This document shows, piece by piece, positions 27,204-34,738 of a stretch of DNA of 56,455 nucleotides. The stretch's first letter is position 1; the number at the start of each line of letters is the position of its first letter. The notes beneath the pieces were generated by a model, which saw nothing but the letters and a program-made list of their open reading frames with translations, made no database searches and was not told the origin of the DNA. Location of the stretch: assembly GCA_036654375.1 (NCBI GenBank), contig JAVVSD010000011.1, positions 1-56,455 on the forward strand, read 5' to 3'. Source of the DNA: RZYX01 sp036654375. Its GTDB lineage: Bacteria > Bacillota > Clostridia > Oscillospirales > Acutalibacteraceae. The position numbers and the translations under genes were made by a program.

Positions 27204-27376
27204 ATACTGCTAATGAAATTAATCTATAAATTTTGTTACAAAATTATTCAAATTACAATTAAAAACAGTGGTAAATGACTATTTTTTGCAAGAATACGAA
27301 AATTAACTTGCAAAATCTGCAATTTTATACTAATATATTAAATGTTATAATAATAGCTTTTTGGGAGGTAATCTTA

Positions 27377-28642
27377 GTGTATAAGGATTTGTCTTTAGAC
27401 GAGCTTTCTAAGTTGGAAATTCAATTAAACAAACAATATAATAATTTTAAAATGCAGAATTTAAAACTTGATATGTCTCGTGGTAAGCCATGTTCAGAAC
27501 AACTCAAGATTTCAAAGTGTATTCTTGATGTTATCGATTCTAAAAGTGAGGTAGTGTCAAAGGACGGTGCAGACTGCCTAAACTATGGCGGAATTGATGG
27601 TATCTCTGAGTGTAAAGAACTATTTGCACAGATTTTAGAAATTCCAGCGGACAGTATAATAGTTGGAGGAAATTCAAGCCTGACACTGATGTTTGATTAT
27701 ATTAGTCAGTGTTACATAAAGGGTTCAGGTTCTGAGCCTTGGATAAAACAGGGGAATATAAAATTCCTTTGTCCTGTTCCAGGTTATGACAGGCATTTTG
27801 GAATTTGTGAGTATCTTGGTATTGAAATGATAAATATTCCAATGACAAGCTCAGGTCCAGACATGAACTTGGTTGAAGAGTTAGCTAAAGATAAGAGTGT
27901 TAAGGGACTAATCTGTGTGCCTAAATACTCCAATCCAACGGGAATAACATTCTCGGATGAAACAGTTAAGAGACTTGCTAAAATGGAGGCTGCTGACGAT
28001 TTCAAAATAATTTGGGACAATGCGTATTGTATTCATCATCTTTTGGGAGAGCATGACAAATTGCTGAATATCTTAGATGAATGTGAAAAGGCAGGCAATC
28101 CAGATAGGGCAGTAATGTTTGCGTCAACATCAAAAGTCACATTTCCTGGTGCTGGTATTGCGGCATTAGCAACATCAAAAAATAACCTTAAAATGATTAA
28201 AGAAAGACTTTCGTTCCAAACGATAGGTCCAGATAAAATTAATCAGTTAAGACATGTTAAATATTTGCAGAACATTGAGAATATTAATAAGCATATGGCA
28301 CAGTGCGCAGAGATAATTACGCCAAGATTTGATGTCGTTTTAAAAGCATTTGAAAAAGAGCTTGCACCTAACGGCATTGCAAGTTGGGAAAAGCCAAATG
28401 GTGGTTATTTTATCAGCCTTGATGTTATCGATGGATGTGCAAACAGAGTATATGAACTTTGCAGTGATGCTGGAGTTAAGTTGACTAATTGTGGTGCTAC
28501 ATATCCATACGGAAAAGATCCACATGACCGCAACATCAGAATAGCACCAACTTATCCAACTATTGAGGAATTGGAAAAAGCTGTTGAGTTGCTTTGCGTT
28601 TGTGTTCAACTTGCAAGTGTTGAAAAGTACTTGAATTCCTAA
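27377..28642 (+). CDS. Aspartate aminotransferase-type PLP enzyme (subgroup Ic)
   Basis: The GTG at 27377 is preferred as start (421 residues), since GGGAGGT lies 8 bases upstream; the frame continues 34 codons further upstream but without coding character. LDMSRGKPCSEQL near the start, DNAYCIHHL, and the PLP-lysine region in STSKVTFPGAGIAALA match the large aspartate aminotransferase family first defined in Corynebacterium (PF12897). It moves the amino group between an amino acid and a 2-oxo acid using PLP. The gene is alone, with its own terminator. Confidence 0.88.
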   Translation: MYKDLSLDELSKLEIQLNKQYNNFKMQNLKLDMSRGKPCSEQLKISKCILDVIDSKSEVVSKDGADCLNYGGIDGISECKELFAQILEIPADSIIVGGNSSLTLMFDYISQCYIKGSGSEPWIKQGNIKFLCPVPGYDRHFGICEYLGIEMINIPMTSSGPDMNLVEELAKDKSVKGLICVPKYSNPTGITFSDETVKRLAKMEAADDFKIIWDNAYCIHHLLGEHDKLLNILDECEKAGNPDRAVMFASTSKVTFPGAGIAALATSKNNLKMIKERLSFQTIGPDKINQLRHVKYLQNIENINKHMAQCAEIITPRFDVVLKAFEKELAPNGIASWEKPNGGYFISLDVIDGCANRVYELCSDAGVKLTNCGATYPYGKDPHDRNIRIAPTYPTIEELEKAVELLCVCVQLASVEKYLNS

Positions 28643-28657
28643 TTTTAAAATATTTAA

Positions 28658-28698
28658 TCACCGCAAGGCTACAAAGGCTTTGCGGTGACTTTTAAAAA
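28658..28698 (+). terminator. Terminator of the aminotransferase gene
   Basis: TCACCGCAA (28658-28666) pairs with TTGCGGTGA (28680-28688), with further imperfect pairing inside, then CTTTT follows. Confidence 0.7.
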
Positions 28699-28714
28699 AC
28701 AACACCATTTTGTA

Positions 28715-28743
28715 TTGACATTTATATTATAACAATATATAAT
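28715..28743 (+). promoter_or_regulatory. Consensus promoter of the tRNA cluster
   Basis: A perfect TTGACA (28715-28720) and perfect TATAAT (28738-28743) are 17 bases apart, 27 bases ahead of the first tRNA. This is the strongest promoter in the window. Confidence 0.92.
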
Positions 28744-28770
28744 ATCTGAGTGGTCAAATACCGCATTTGC

Positions 28771-28847
28771 GGGCCATTAGCTCAGTTGGTTAGAGCAACC
28801 GGCTCATAACCGGTTGGTCCGGGGTTCGAGTCCCTGATGGCCCACCA
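28771..28847 (+). tRNA. tRNA-Met (CAT)
   Basis: Acceptor arms GGGCCAT and ATGGCCC, D-loop AGCTCAGTTGG, anticodon loop CTCATAA, T-arm GGTTCGAGTCC and an encoded CCA end are all present. The CAT anticodon suits elongator Met; a lysidine-modified tRNA-Ile cannot be fully excluded. Confidence 0.9.
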
Positions 28848-28852
28848 TTTTT

Positions 28853-28928
28853 AGGGGTATAGCTCAGTTGGTAGAGCAGCGGTCTCCAAAACCGCGTGTC
28901 GAGGGTTCAAGTCCTTCTGCCCCTGCCA
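28853..28928 (+). tRNA. tRNA-Trp (CCA)
   Basis: Acceptor arms AGGGGTA and TGCCCCT, anticodon loop CTCCAAA, T-arm GGTTCAAGTCC and an encoded CCA end are visible. It follows tRNA-Met by 5 bases. Confidence 0.95.
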
Positions 28929-28952
28929 AAGCTCTTTTAAGAGCTTTTTTTT
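28928..28952 (+). terminator. Terminator between tRNA-Trp and tRNA-Asp
   Basis: AAAGCTCTT and AAGAGCTTT form a stem with a two-base spacer followed by a run of T. It lies directly between two tRNAs, so read-through must be partial or tRNA-Asp has its own promoter. Confidence 0.75.
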
Positions 28953-29029
28953 GGCCCGGTAGTTCAGTTGGTTAGAACGCTAGCCTGTCACGCTAGAGGT
29001 CGACGGTTCGAGCCCGTTCCGGGTCGCCA
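28953..29029 (+). tRNA. tRNA-Asp (GTC)
   Basis: Acceptor arms GGCCCGG and CCGGGTC (one G-T pair), anticodon loop CTGTCAC, T-arm GGTTCGAGCCC and an encoded CCA end are present. Confidence 0.95.
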
Positions 29030-29165
29030 GTTTTACTTTTTTGTTGTTTATGTATTTATCATACCAGGTTCCTTTTTGATGTGGCACAATAGGTTCTTAT
29101 ACATACCGTGGTAGTCTTTGAAGAGCCTCTGAGTTCAGTTTTATAGATACGGTGCAGATAAGTTT

Positions 29166-29241
29166 GCTGCTATGGCTCAGGTGGCAGAGCACGTCCTTGG
29201 TAAGGACGAGGTCACCGGTTCGAATCCGGTTAGCAGCTCCA
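29166..29241 (+). tRNA. tRNA-Thr (GGT)
   Basis: Acceptor arms GCTGCTA and TAGCAGC, anticodon stem CGTCC/GGACG around TTGGTAA, T-arm GGTTCGAATCC and an encoded CCA end are intact. From the anticodon loop onward, its 3' part is duplicated at 34739-34785, marking it as the likely integration site of the island that follows. Confidence 0.95.
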
Positions 29242-29294
29242 ACAAACCATATTATTTAGTACATTTTTTATGTATTAGTAATATGGTTTTTTAT
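29197..29294 (+). repeat. Left copy of the tRNA-Thr 3'-end direct repeat (putative att site)
   Basis: This copy includes the 3' part of the intact tRNA-Thr and its terminator. Against the right copy I count five mismatches in 98 positions, all in the first 52; the last 46 are identical. Confidence 0.85.
29246..29292 (+). terminator. Terminator of tRNA-Thr
   Basis: ACCATATTA (29246-29254) pairs with TAATATGGT (29279-29287), followed by six T. The same hairpin is repeated in the right-hand copy. Confidence 0.75.
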
Positions 29295-29629
29295 ATTTAT
29301 TGACTATTTATAATATTACATGATTATTGAAATTATAAAGTACAAAAATAGTGCACAAAAGAGCAGTCATACCAATTTTTAACAATTGGCATCACTTGAA
29401 TATATTTAAAAATGGATAGAATTGAATTTTATTGTGGCAAGATAGAGTGAATCAAAACTTAAATTGTTAATATTTCAATGCAGTTGGAAAATGTAAAAAA
29501 CTTGCAAAAATTATTGAATTTTGAAATATGTTATGATACAATCAAAATAATAATTTCTTAATAACAATTAAACTACGGTACTAATATTATTTAAATCAAT
29601 TTGGGAGTGATGATTATGAGGGGCCTTCA
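29295..29629 (+). promoter_or_regulatory. Intergenic region with one candidate promoter
   Basis: No gene is visible. TTGAAT (29514-29519) and TACAAT (29537-29542), 17 bases apart, form a fair promoter for the small membrane-protein gene that follows. The rest is AT-rich and unremarkable. Confidence 0.5.
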
Positions 29630-29851
29630 ATGTTTTTAAGGCACACCTTTGGTCCGTCTGCGGACCGGGTAGCAGGTGGTGTGCTTATGGCATCTGCTTT
29701 AATTTTATTTGCAGCTGTTTTACTTACGGAATATGCAAATTCAAGAAAATTCAACGACTATAAGTATAATATGCAAAAAGTAAAAATGATAGGACTTGCA
29801 AGCATTATGATTTTTTTTATGGGAGCAATTCTCTTAATTTGTAATTTATAA
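29630..29851 (+). CDS. Small two-helix membrane protein, unrecognised
   Basis: A 73-residue protein with two predicted membrane helices (about residues 15-34 and 52-71) joined by a basic, Tyr-rich loop. A GAGGGG stretch lies 6 bases before the ATG. The start codon is near a second ATG (29616) that opens only a 7-codon frame. I do not recognise the family. It may be an ordinary chromosomal gene left beside the tRNA, or the first island gene. Confidence 0.55.
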   Translation: MFLRHTFGPSADRVAGGVLMASALILFAAVLLTEYANSRKFNDYKYNMQKVKMIGLASIMIFFMGAILLICNL

Positions 29852-29898
29852 ATAAGAAATAACAAAATTTAAGTTTAAACAAAAAAGGAGAAATAATT

Positions 29899-30131
29899 AT
29901 GGCATTTGTTAATGAAAAAATGACACCTGAAGAAACAAAAATGATTAGGATATGAAAATAATGACCCATGAACCAGGTGCATGTGATCTTAGTCCTCGTA
30001 GATGGACAATAGACCGTGAGAAAAATATGTTTTTAATATCTATAGGATATAATCCGGAAAAATATGATGAAAGGTTCTTTATCTTTTTTTGGATGAATAA
30101 ACCGATCTTGAGTATCAAACTGCAAAAATAA
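29899..30131 (+). pseudogene. Frameshifted small protein of an RHS/toxin-associated family
   Basis: A good GGAG site and ATG open a frame (MAFVNEKMTPEETKM...) that stops after 18 codons. Coding character resumes at once in another frame (about 29949-30131) with RRWTIDREKNMFLISIGYN and YDERFFIFFWMNK. Read together they form one small protein broken by a frameshift near 29946-29954. Proteins with an N-terminal MAFVNE and WTIDRE segment are, as I recall, found near polymorphic toxins, possibly as immunity proteins. A second frame change near 30100 leads into the toxin tip that follows. Confidence 0.6.
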
Positions 30132-30154
30132 CAGAATTAATTACAGAAATAGCT

Positions 30155-30817
30155 ATGCTTGCTGCAACTGTAGCTAAACTTAGTAAAGTATCAAAAATAA
30201 AGAAGTTTGATGATGTTTTAAGTGATTTAAAACAAACAGGAAAGTTTGTTAAAAATTCAGATATAGTTATTAAGAATCCAACAAATAAAACTATAATAGT
30301 AAGTGCATTTAACTCTGAAAAGATTCTTAGCAACACATCATCGATAAACAGCAAGATTGTTAAAAACCCATATGATATTTTAAAGCAACATAATGTACCG
30401 ACTACGCTTAATGACTCAAGTATAAAAGCTCTTGATAGTGTAAAATTTAGTGCGAAGTATGATATACCTAAGAGTAATAAGTTTACTAATCCTTTTGAGA
30501 GTGGTACAGGAGTCACTATGTTATATCATTCAGCTGATAAAAATGTAGTAGACCTAATTAAAGAAAATTGTTTCAGAATAGATTTGCCAAATCCACAAGC
30601 AGCTTTTCATAATAATCGATTCGGTAGAGGTGTATATTTAGCAGAATCACCAGCAACCGCATTAGCTGAAAGACCAGGTGGTGCTATTATTGAGGTAGAT
30701 GCTATGTTGGGCAAAAATCTCAATGTTACCTCAAGAGGAATTGTTGATTATGACATGGCTCACTCTATTGCGCGAGGTGCAAGAAAACATGGATTTGATT
30801 CAATTACGTTTAACTAA
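30155..30817 (+). CDS. PARP-like ADP-ribosyltransferase toxin tip (orphan)
   Basis: In this 220-residue frame the last 100 residues resemble a PARP/ART-type ADP-ribosyltransferase: LYHS at about 123-126 and NRFGRGVYLAES at 154-165, close to the GKGIYFA signature of PARPs, then a conserved-looking end IARGARKHGFDSI. The first 115 residues are low-complexity linker, as in the region before a toxin domain. The frame is open upstream to 30101 with no ribosome site, so this looks like the detached C-terminal end of a larger RHS-type or similar toxin. A NAD-dependent transferase activity is inferred. Confidence 0.6.
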   Translation: MLAATVAKLSKVSKIKKFDDVLSDLKQTGKFVKNSDIVIKNPTNKTIIVSAFNSEKILSNTSSINSKIVKNPYDILKQHNVPTTLNDSSIKALDSVKFSAKYDIPKSNKFTNPFESGTGVTMLYHSADKNVVDLIKENCFRIDLPNPQAAFHNNRFGRGVYLAESPATALAERPGGAIIEVDAMLGKNLNVTSRGIVDYDMAHSIARGARKHGFDSITFN

Positions 30818-30897
30818 GTTCAGTTAGAAGGAGGCATTAACACAGTTGTTTTCAATCATAGAAATGTAATACCGTGCTGATAAGGAGGCATAAAAAT

Positions 30898-31281
30898 ATG
30901 ATTGAAAAATTTTTCATTAAACGTTTGGAATGCAGATGTGGAGTCTGCAATAGTGAGTTTATTATCGATAACTCAAATGACAATGAGCTTGTAAAAATGT
31001 ATTTTGATGATGATGAGGTAGGTGCAAAATGGATTAAAATGTATGGAGAAAATGGTTATCTAAGCTTAATCGAAAAGCTTATTGGAAAAGGTGCAAGTGA
31101 CAATATTAGTATTACAACGATTACGATTTTGGAGGACAAATTATATGAGCATTTCAAAAAGAAAATCACCTTCGATAAAGGGAGAAGATATTGTCCAAAA
31201 TGTAATTCTAAAGATGTCAGAATAATAAAAGAAAGTATTGTTGAGAGTGATGAGATAGCATTGTGTAATATTGAACTGTAG
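30898..31281 (+). CDS. Possible immunity protein with two CxxC-type motifs
   Basis: The ATG at 30898 (127 residues) has an AAGGAGG site 9 bases upstream and is preferred over an in-frame GTG at 30874. The protein has CRCGVC near residue 14 and CPKC near 103, which could form a split zinc site. The middle is acidic. I do not recognise the family. Its place directly after the ADP-ribosyltransferase tip is the usual one for a cognate immunity gene. Confidence 0.55.
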   Translation: MIEKFFIKRLECRCGVCNSEFIIDNSNDNELVKMYFDDDEVGAKWIKMYGENGYLSLIEKLIGKGASDNISITTITILEDKLYEHFKKKITFDKGRRYCPKCNSKDVRIIKESIVESDEIALCNIEL

Positions 31282-31357
31282 TTTAAAAAGATATAGGTGA
31301 CACATGGGATGGCTCTGCGTGTCATAACAATTATCCAACAACTTATTAGAACTTGCC

Positions 31358-31396
31358 AAAAGAGACATCGCTTTATATGTTGATGTCTCTTTTATT
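31358..31396 (+). terminator. Hairpin ahead of RHS tip 1
   Basis: AAAAGAGACATC pairs perfectly with GATGTCTCTTTT around a 12-base loop, followed by T-rich sequence. It can end transcription of the preceding toxin/immunity pair. The same hairpin heads tip 2. Confidence 0.7.
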
Positions 31397-31742
31397 TTAT
31401 GATAATATGTATAAATAGAAGTAACTGACATACAGAGGTAATCCAAATGACCCACTAAGTTTGAACCTATACACCTACTGCGCAAATAATCCGCTTATCT
31501 ATCACGACCCAACAGGGCATAAGTATGAGTTCTCAAAGTTCTGGAACAATCTGAGAAGAGATATAAAAAAGAGTTCTGATTCCGCTAAAAAATCAGTAAA
31601 TAGAAACATCAATAGTGTCAAGAAATCAATAAGCAATAGTTCTGTTGGCAAAATAACTGATAAGTTTATAAAAGATACTAAGAAAACACTTGCAGGCGGT
31701 ATAAAGCAAGTGTCAGGGCTTAAAAGTCTTCCGTCAGCAATT
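31358..31742 (+). repeat. Toxin-cassette repeat, copy 1
   Basis: About 385 bases closely match 33073-33455. The unit starts with a 12-base inverted repeat (31358-31369 with 31382-31393), then a short AT-rich linker, then the last part of an RHS core from TYRGNPND through DPTGH to a shared linker ending PSAI. Homology fades sharply after that. Confidence 0.85.
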
Positions 31743-32300
31743 GGTAGTGCACTAAAAAATACTGGTAAATCTATAATGCAAATGCCTAAAGTAATTTCAA
31801 AGGAAGTTTCGAGCCAACTTTCTGGAGCTTGGAATTTTGCAATTGAATCAAGTAGGAAGGCTGCTGTGGTAGCAATTGGTGGAGCGGATTTTATAAATAG
31901 TGAGTATAAACAGTTTGCAAAAACACATTTAAATGAGGACGGATATCTATATAAAAATGCTATGAATACAACAAGCAAAGTTTCAAAAGGTATTATTATA
32001 GCTTCACTTATTTCTAATGTCTCTCCAGATTTATATAAGAATATATCCAAAGGACAATCATGGCAAGTAACAGCTATGGATTTTGGGTTGGATTTAGTTA
32101 AGACGGCCACAGAGGTAGGCGTTGGAACAATGATGACTGCAACAGGAACTACAGTGGGTGCTGCCATGGGTGGGAATGCACTTGTAGGTGCAGCTGTAGG
32201 CTTTGGAGCAGGAGTGATTGGAGCCAATTATATATCCCAAAAAATAGATATCTATGGTCGTAACTTAATTAATAATATTGAAAAAAGAAACGAGTGGTAG
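31461..32300 (+). CDS. Orphan RHS C-terminal toxin tip 1 (glycine-rich)
   Basis: The frame is open from 31425, and RHS-core homology begins at 31428 with TYRGNPND and runs to the DPTGH boundary motif (tip residues 16-20). A TTG at 31461 is the only start-like codon, with no ribosome site, so it is probably silent unless recombined onto a full rhs gene. After a shared linker (to residue 94), the unique part is helical and contains a hydrophobic Gly/Ala-rich stretch (about 220-255) resembling glycine-zipper membrane segments. A membrane-acting toxin is inferred; the family is not recognised. Confidence 0.65.
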   Translation: MNLYTYCANNPLIYHDPTGHKYEFSKFWNNLRRDIKKSSDSAKKSVNRNINSVKKSISNSSVGKITDKFIKDTKKTLAGGIKQVSGLKSLPSAIGSALKNTGKSIMQMPKVISKEVSSQLSGAWNFAIESSRKAAVVAIGGADFINSEYKQFAKTHLNEDGYLYKNAMNTTSKVSKGIIIASLISNVSPDLYKNISKGQSWQVTAMDFGLDLVKTATEVGVGTMMTATGTTVGAAMGGNALVGAAVGFGAGVIGANYISQKIDIYGRNLINNIEKRNEW

Positions 32301-32944
32301 AAATAGTGAAAAATATTTCTGAGAATATAAAAAAAACAATATATCAAAACAATATATCGTTTAATAGTAGCTTTATGATTTCTCTTGGAGCAATAACATT
32401 AATTTTTTTATTAATGCTATTTTTTGAATGCGATGATGATCAACTACATTATTTGGTTATTTTGAGTTTAATATTTACAATAATATTTCTATTAATCACT
32501 ATTAAGAATATGATTGTAAAATTTAAATTGAGATTATTTCAGAAGACTCTATATTTAACAGGTTTTTGTATGTTGATGTCTTTTATTACTTATTCTTTAT
32601 CTATTAATTATATGTATGAACTGATTAAGAGTAAAACATTGATTTTTATTTCTGGAGTAGCATTAGCATTAGCTTTTTTGTTAGGCTTAGTGTACAATAA
32701 TTATAAGATTGCCAACAAACAAGTTGATGAGTTAAAAGTGCATTCAAGTAAAAGTATAAAAAAATTATCTCTTATAGGAGGATTGGCGACGGTTTTTATA
32801 GTTAATATGGTAATACCCTATATGACTAAAGTTCAAGTACACCTTGCATATTTAATTACTTTTTATATTATATCGTTAGTATTGTCTTTAGGGGCGTCTA
32901 TCGGAATTATAAGATGCTATTATATTAAAAAATATAATTTATAA
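32294..32944 (+). CDS. Six-helix membrane protein, possible immunity protein for tip 1
   Basis: The 216-residue frame starts with GTG, overlapping the tip-1 stop by 7 bases, or with a GTG at 32306; neither has a strong ribosome site. The protein has about six membrane helices. I do not recognise the family. An integral membrane immunity partner fits a toxin that acts on the membrane, and overlap with the toxin frame is typical of such pairs. Function is inferred from position only. Confidence 0.55.
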   Translation: MVEIVKNISENIKKTIYQNNISFNSSFMISLGAITLIFLLMLFFECDDDQLHYLVILSLIFTIIFLLITIKNMIVKFKLRLFQKTLYLTGFCMLMSFITYSLSINYMYELIKSKTLIFISGVALALAFLLGLVYNNYKIANKQVDELKVHSSKSIKKLSLIGGLATVFIVNMVIPYMTKVQVHLAYLITFYIISLVLSLGASIGIIRCYYIKKYNL

Positions 32945-33072
32945 ACTTTCAAAACATGTTGTGATAAAATACATTTAGCCATTTAAAAAGTAAAGTGGAA
33001 TTTGGCTAACAATATCACATGTGATACTTCTATCAGTATGCTCAATCATTTTACAACATATTTAAACATTTC

Positions 33073-33110
33073 AAAAGAGACATCACTAATACATTGATGT
33101 CTCTTTTCTT
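33073..33110 (+). terminator. Hairpin ahead of RHS tip 2
   Basis: The same 12-base arms as ahead of tip 1 (33073-33084 with 33096-33107), with a different loop, so the stem has been kept while the loop changed. Confidence 0.7.
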
Positions 33111-33455
33111 TTATGATAATATGTATAAATAGAATTAACTGCGTACAGAGGAAATCCAAATGATCCATTGTCACTCAACCTATACACCTACTGCGCAAAT
33201 AATCCACTGATTTACCATGACCCAACAGGGCATAAGTATGAGTTCTCAAAGTTTTGGAATAATCTGAGAAAAGATATAAGAAATAGTGCTCATTCCGTAA
33301 ATAAATCAGTACGCAATAACATTAACAGTGTCAAGAAATCAATAAGCAATAGCTCTGTTGGCAAAATAACTGATAAGTTTATAAAAGATACTAAGAAAAC
33401 ACTTGCAGGCGGTATAAGGCAAGTATCAGGTCTTAAAAGTTTTCCATCAGCAATA
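33073..33455 (+). repeat. Toxin-cassette repeat, copy 2
   Basis: Second copy of the unit at 31358-31742, with the same order of hairpin, linker and RHS core end, and the same upstream break point of RHS homology. The unique toxin part starts after it. Confidence 0.85.
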
Positions 33456-33680
33456 TCTGGAGCATTCTCGAGTATTGGGAAAGCCATAAAGGATATTCCA
33501 AAAGCAAATTGGAAACAAAATAGTGGAATACTAAGAAGTATCATGAATGAAGGTATTCCAATAAAAGATGTATCGATGTTTCCAATGGATAATGCAGGCT
33601 TTTTGGGGGCAGAAAGAAATTTATTACAAAGCAGGGGTTGGACATATTTGGATGGATATTGGTATCCAACTACAAAATAA
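33168..33680 (+). CDS. Orphan RHS C-terminal toxin tip 2
   Basis: This 170-residue frame begins with the same RHS core end and linker as tip 1, then changes to a unique C-terminal part of about 60 residues: ILRSIMNEGIPIKDVSMFP, then GFLGAERNLLQSRGWTYLDG. The compact end with Glu-Arg, Arg and Trp residues has the feel of small nuclease-type toxin tips in contact-dependent systems, but I cannot name a family. It lacks its own ribosome site. An immunity candidate follows after 9 bases. Confidence 0.65.
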   Translation: MSLNLYTYCANNPLIYHDPTGHKYEFSKFWNNLRKDIRNSAHSVNKSVRNNINSVKKSISNSSVGKITDKFIKDTKKTLAGGIRQVSGLKSFPSAISGAFSSIGKAIKDIPKANWKQNSGILRSIMNEGIPIKDVSMFPMDNAGFLGAERNLLQSRGWTYLDGYWYPTTK

Positions 33681-33689
33681 GGAGAAAAT

Positions 33690-34247
33690 ATGAATCAATT
33701 TAAAGAATACTGTAAAAAATATTTTTCATTTCTGATTGAACAGGGGTACAAAATAGAAGATGAAGATGATGGCAATCTTTTAAGTTATCGAAAAGGGTTC
33801 TGCAAAATACAAATTTTATTTGATTCAATTGCCTATGAGTTAACTTGTCAATTCATATGGGATGATGAACGTTCATTTACTCTTCAGGATGTGTTAACTT
33901 TTAGTAATATAAAAAAGTTTAATGGGTTATATCAGATAAATGATAATTCTCAACTTCAAAAAGGAATAATTTATTTGACGTATGCCATAGAAGAGGTGTT
34001 AAAAAGTATTAATGTTGCCAATGAAATAGAATTTGATAAATTATATAATTATAGACTCGATATGAGAGATAAACTGCTTAAGCAATATTATATTGATGTG
34101 GATATGAAAAAGGCACAACAGTATTGGGATGAAAAGCGGTACGAAGATGCTATGATATTATATGAAAAGCATATTGACAGTTTAACTAGAGTGCAGATGG
34201 GAAAATTGAAATATATAAAGAATAACACAGGGAACAACTTTAAGTGA
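33690..34247 (+). CDS. Possible immunity protein for tip 2
   Basis: A 185-residue soluble protein, acidic in its first third, with a GGAG site 7 bases before the ATG. It starts 9 bases after the tip-2 stop, the usual place for immunity genes. The C-terminal third (MKKAQQYWDEKRYEDAMILYEKH) reads like one TPR-type helix pair. I do not recognise the family; the role is inferred from position. Confidence 0.6.
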   Translation: MNQFKEYCKKYFSFLIEQGYKIEDEDDGNLLSYRKGFCKIQILFDSIAYELTCQFIWDDERSFTLQDVLTFSNIKKFNGLYQINDNSQLQKGIIYLTYAIEEVLKSINVANEIEFDKLYNYRLDMRDKLLKQYYIDVDMKKAQQYWDEKRYEDAMILYEKHIDSLTRVQMGKLKYIKNNTGNNFK

Positions 34248-34270
34248 CTACCTCCTTGATATTTTAATTG

Positions 34271-34447
34271 ATTAGGAATAGACAAGGGGATGGTTCAGGC
34301 AACAGAGAAACACAAACCGTAACAGTTGAAGCAACTGTAAAAGTAACAACATTCACATACGACAATTCAAACAAGCTATTATCAACACAATCTGTAGAAA
34401 ATGGCGTAACAACGCAGAAAACAGACTGGGCTGTGGCGAAAAAGTGA
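34271..34447 (+). pseudogene. RHS YD-repeat remnant
   Basis: A 58-codon frame with no start reads GNRETQTVTVEATVKVTTFT then YDNSNKLLSTQ, a typical YD repeat of RHS proteins, and stops at TGA 34445-34447. It is a fragment of the central repeat region of an rhs gene, left when most of the gene was deleted or when cassettes were shuffled. Confidence 0.7.
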
Positions 34448-34738
34448 TAGTGGATACTTGTGATATTATATGCATAGAAAAGGAGAATAAAAACTATTTA
34501 TATGAATTTTAAAAAAGGCACTCTCAAAAAAGTACCGCACTCCAATTAATTGCTGAAAAATATTTTTTATGTTTACAAATCAGATGTTTGATTTAAAGGA
34601 CTTCAAAGTCCCATTACAAATAGGTTGTTATTTAGCTACTAAAGATATAAAGAGTAATATAAAGACAAATAACCCAAGCCTTAATCAAATAAACACTTTT
34701 AAAGCTGTATGAAGAGCTATGAAAAGCAGAAAATTAAA
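34448..34738. other. Degenerate stretch inside the island
   Basis: AT-rich, with two very short frames: one of 15 codons at about 34502 behind a GGAG site, and one of 47 codons at 34569-34712 with no ribosome site. Neither resembles a known protein. Probably decayed sequence. Confidence 0.5.

Noticed and set aside
29944..29957. In-frame TGA as a selenocysteine codon in the broken gene
   Set aside because: The coding signal after it is in another frame, so a frameshift explains it; no selenocysteine-insertion hairpin was evident.
31502..32227. Long reverse-strand open frame (241 codons) opposite RHS tip 1
   Set aside because: It mirrors the Gly/Ala/Ser-rich coding strand, has no ribosome site or family resemblance, and the forward frame carries clear RHS motifs.
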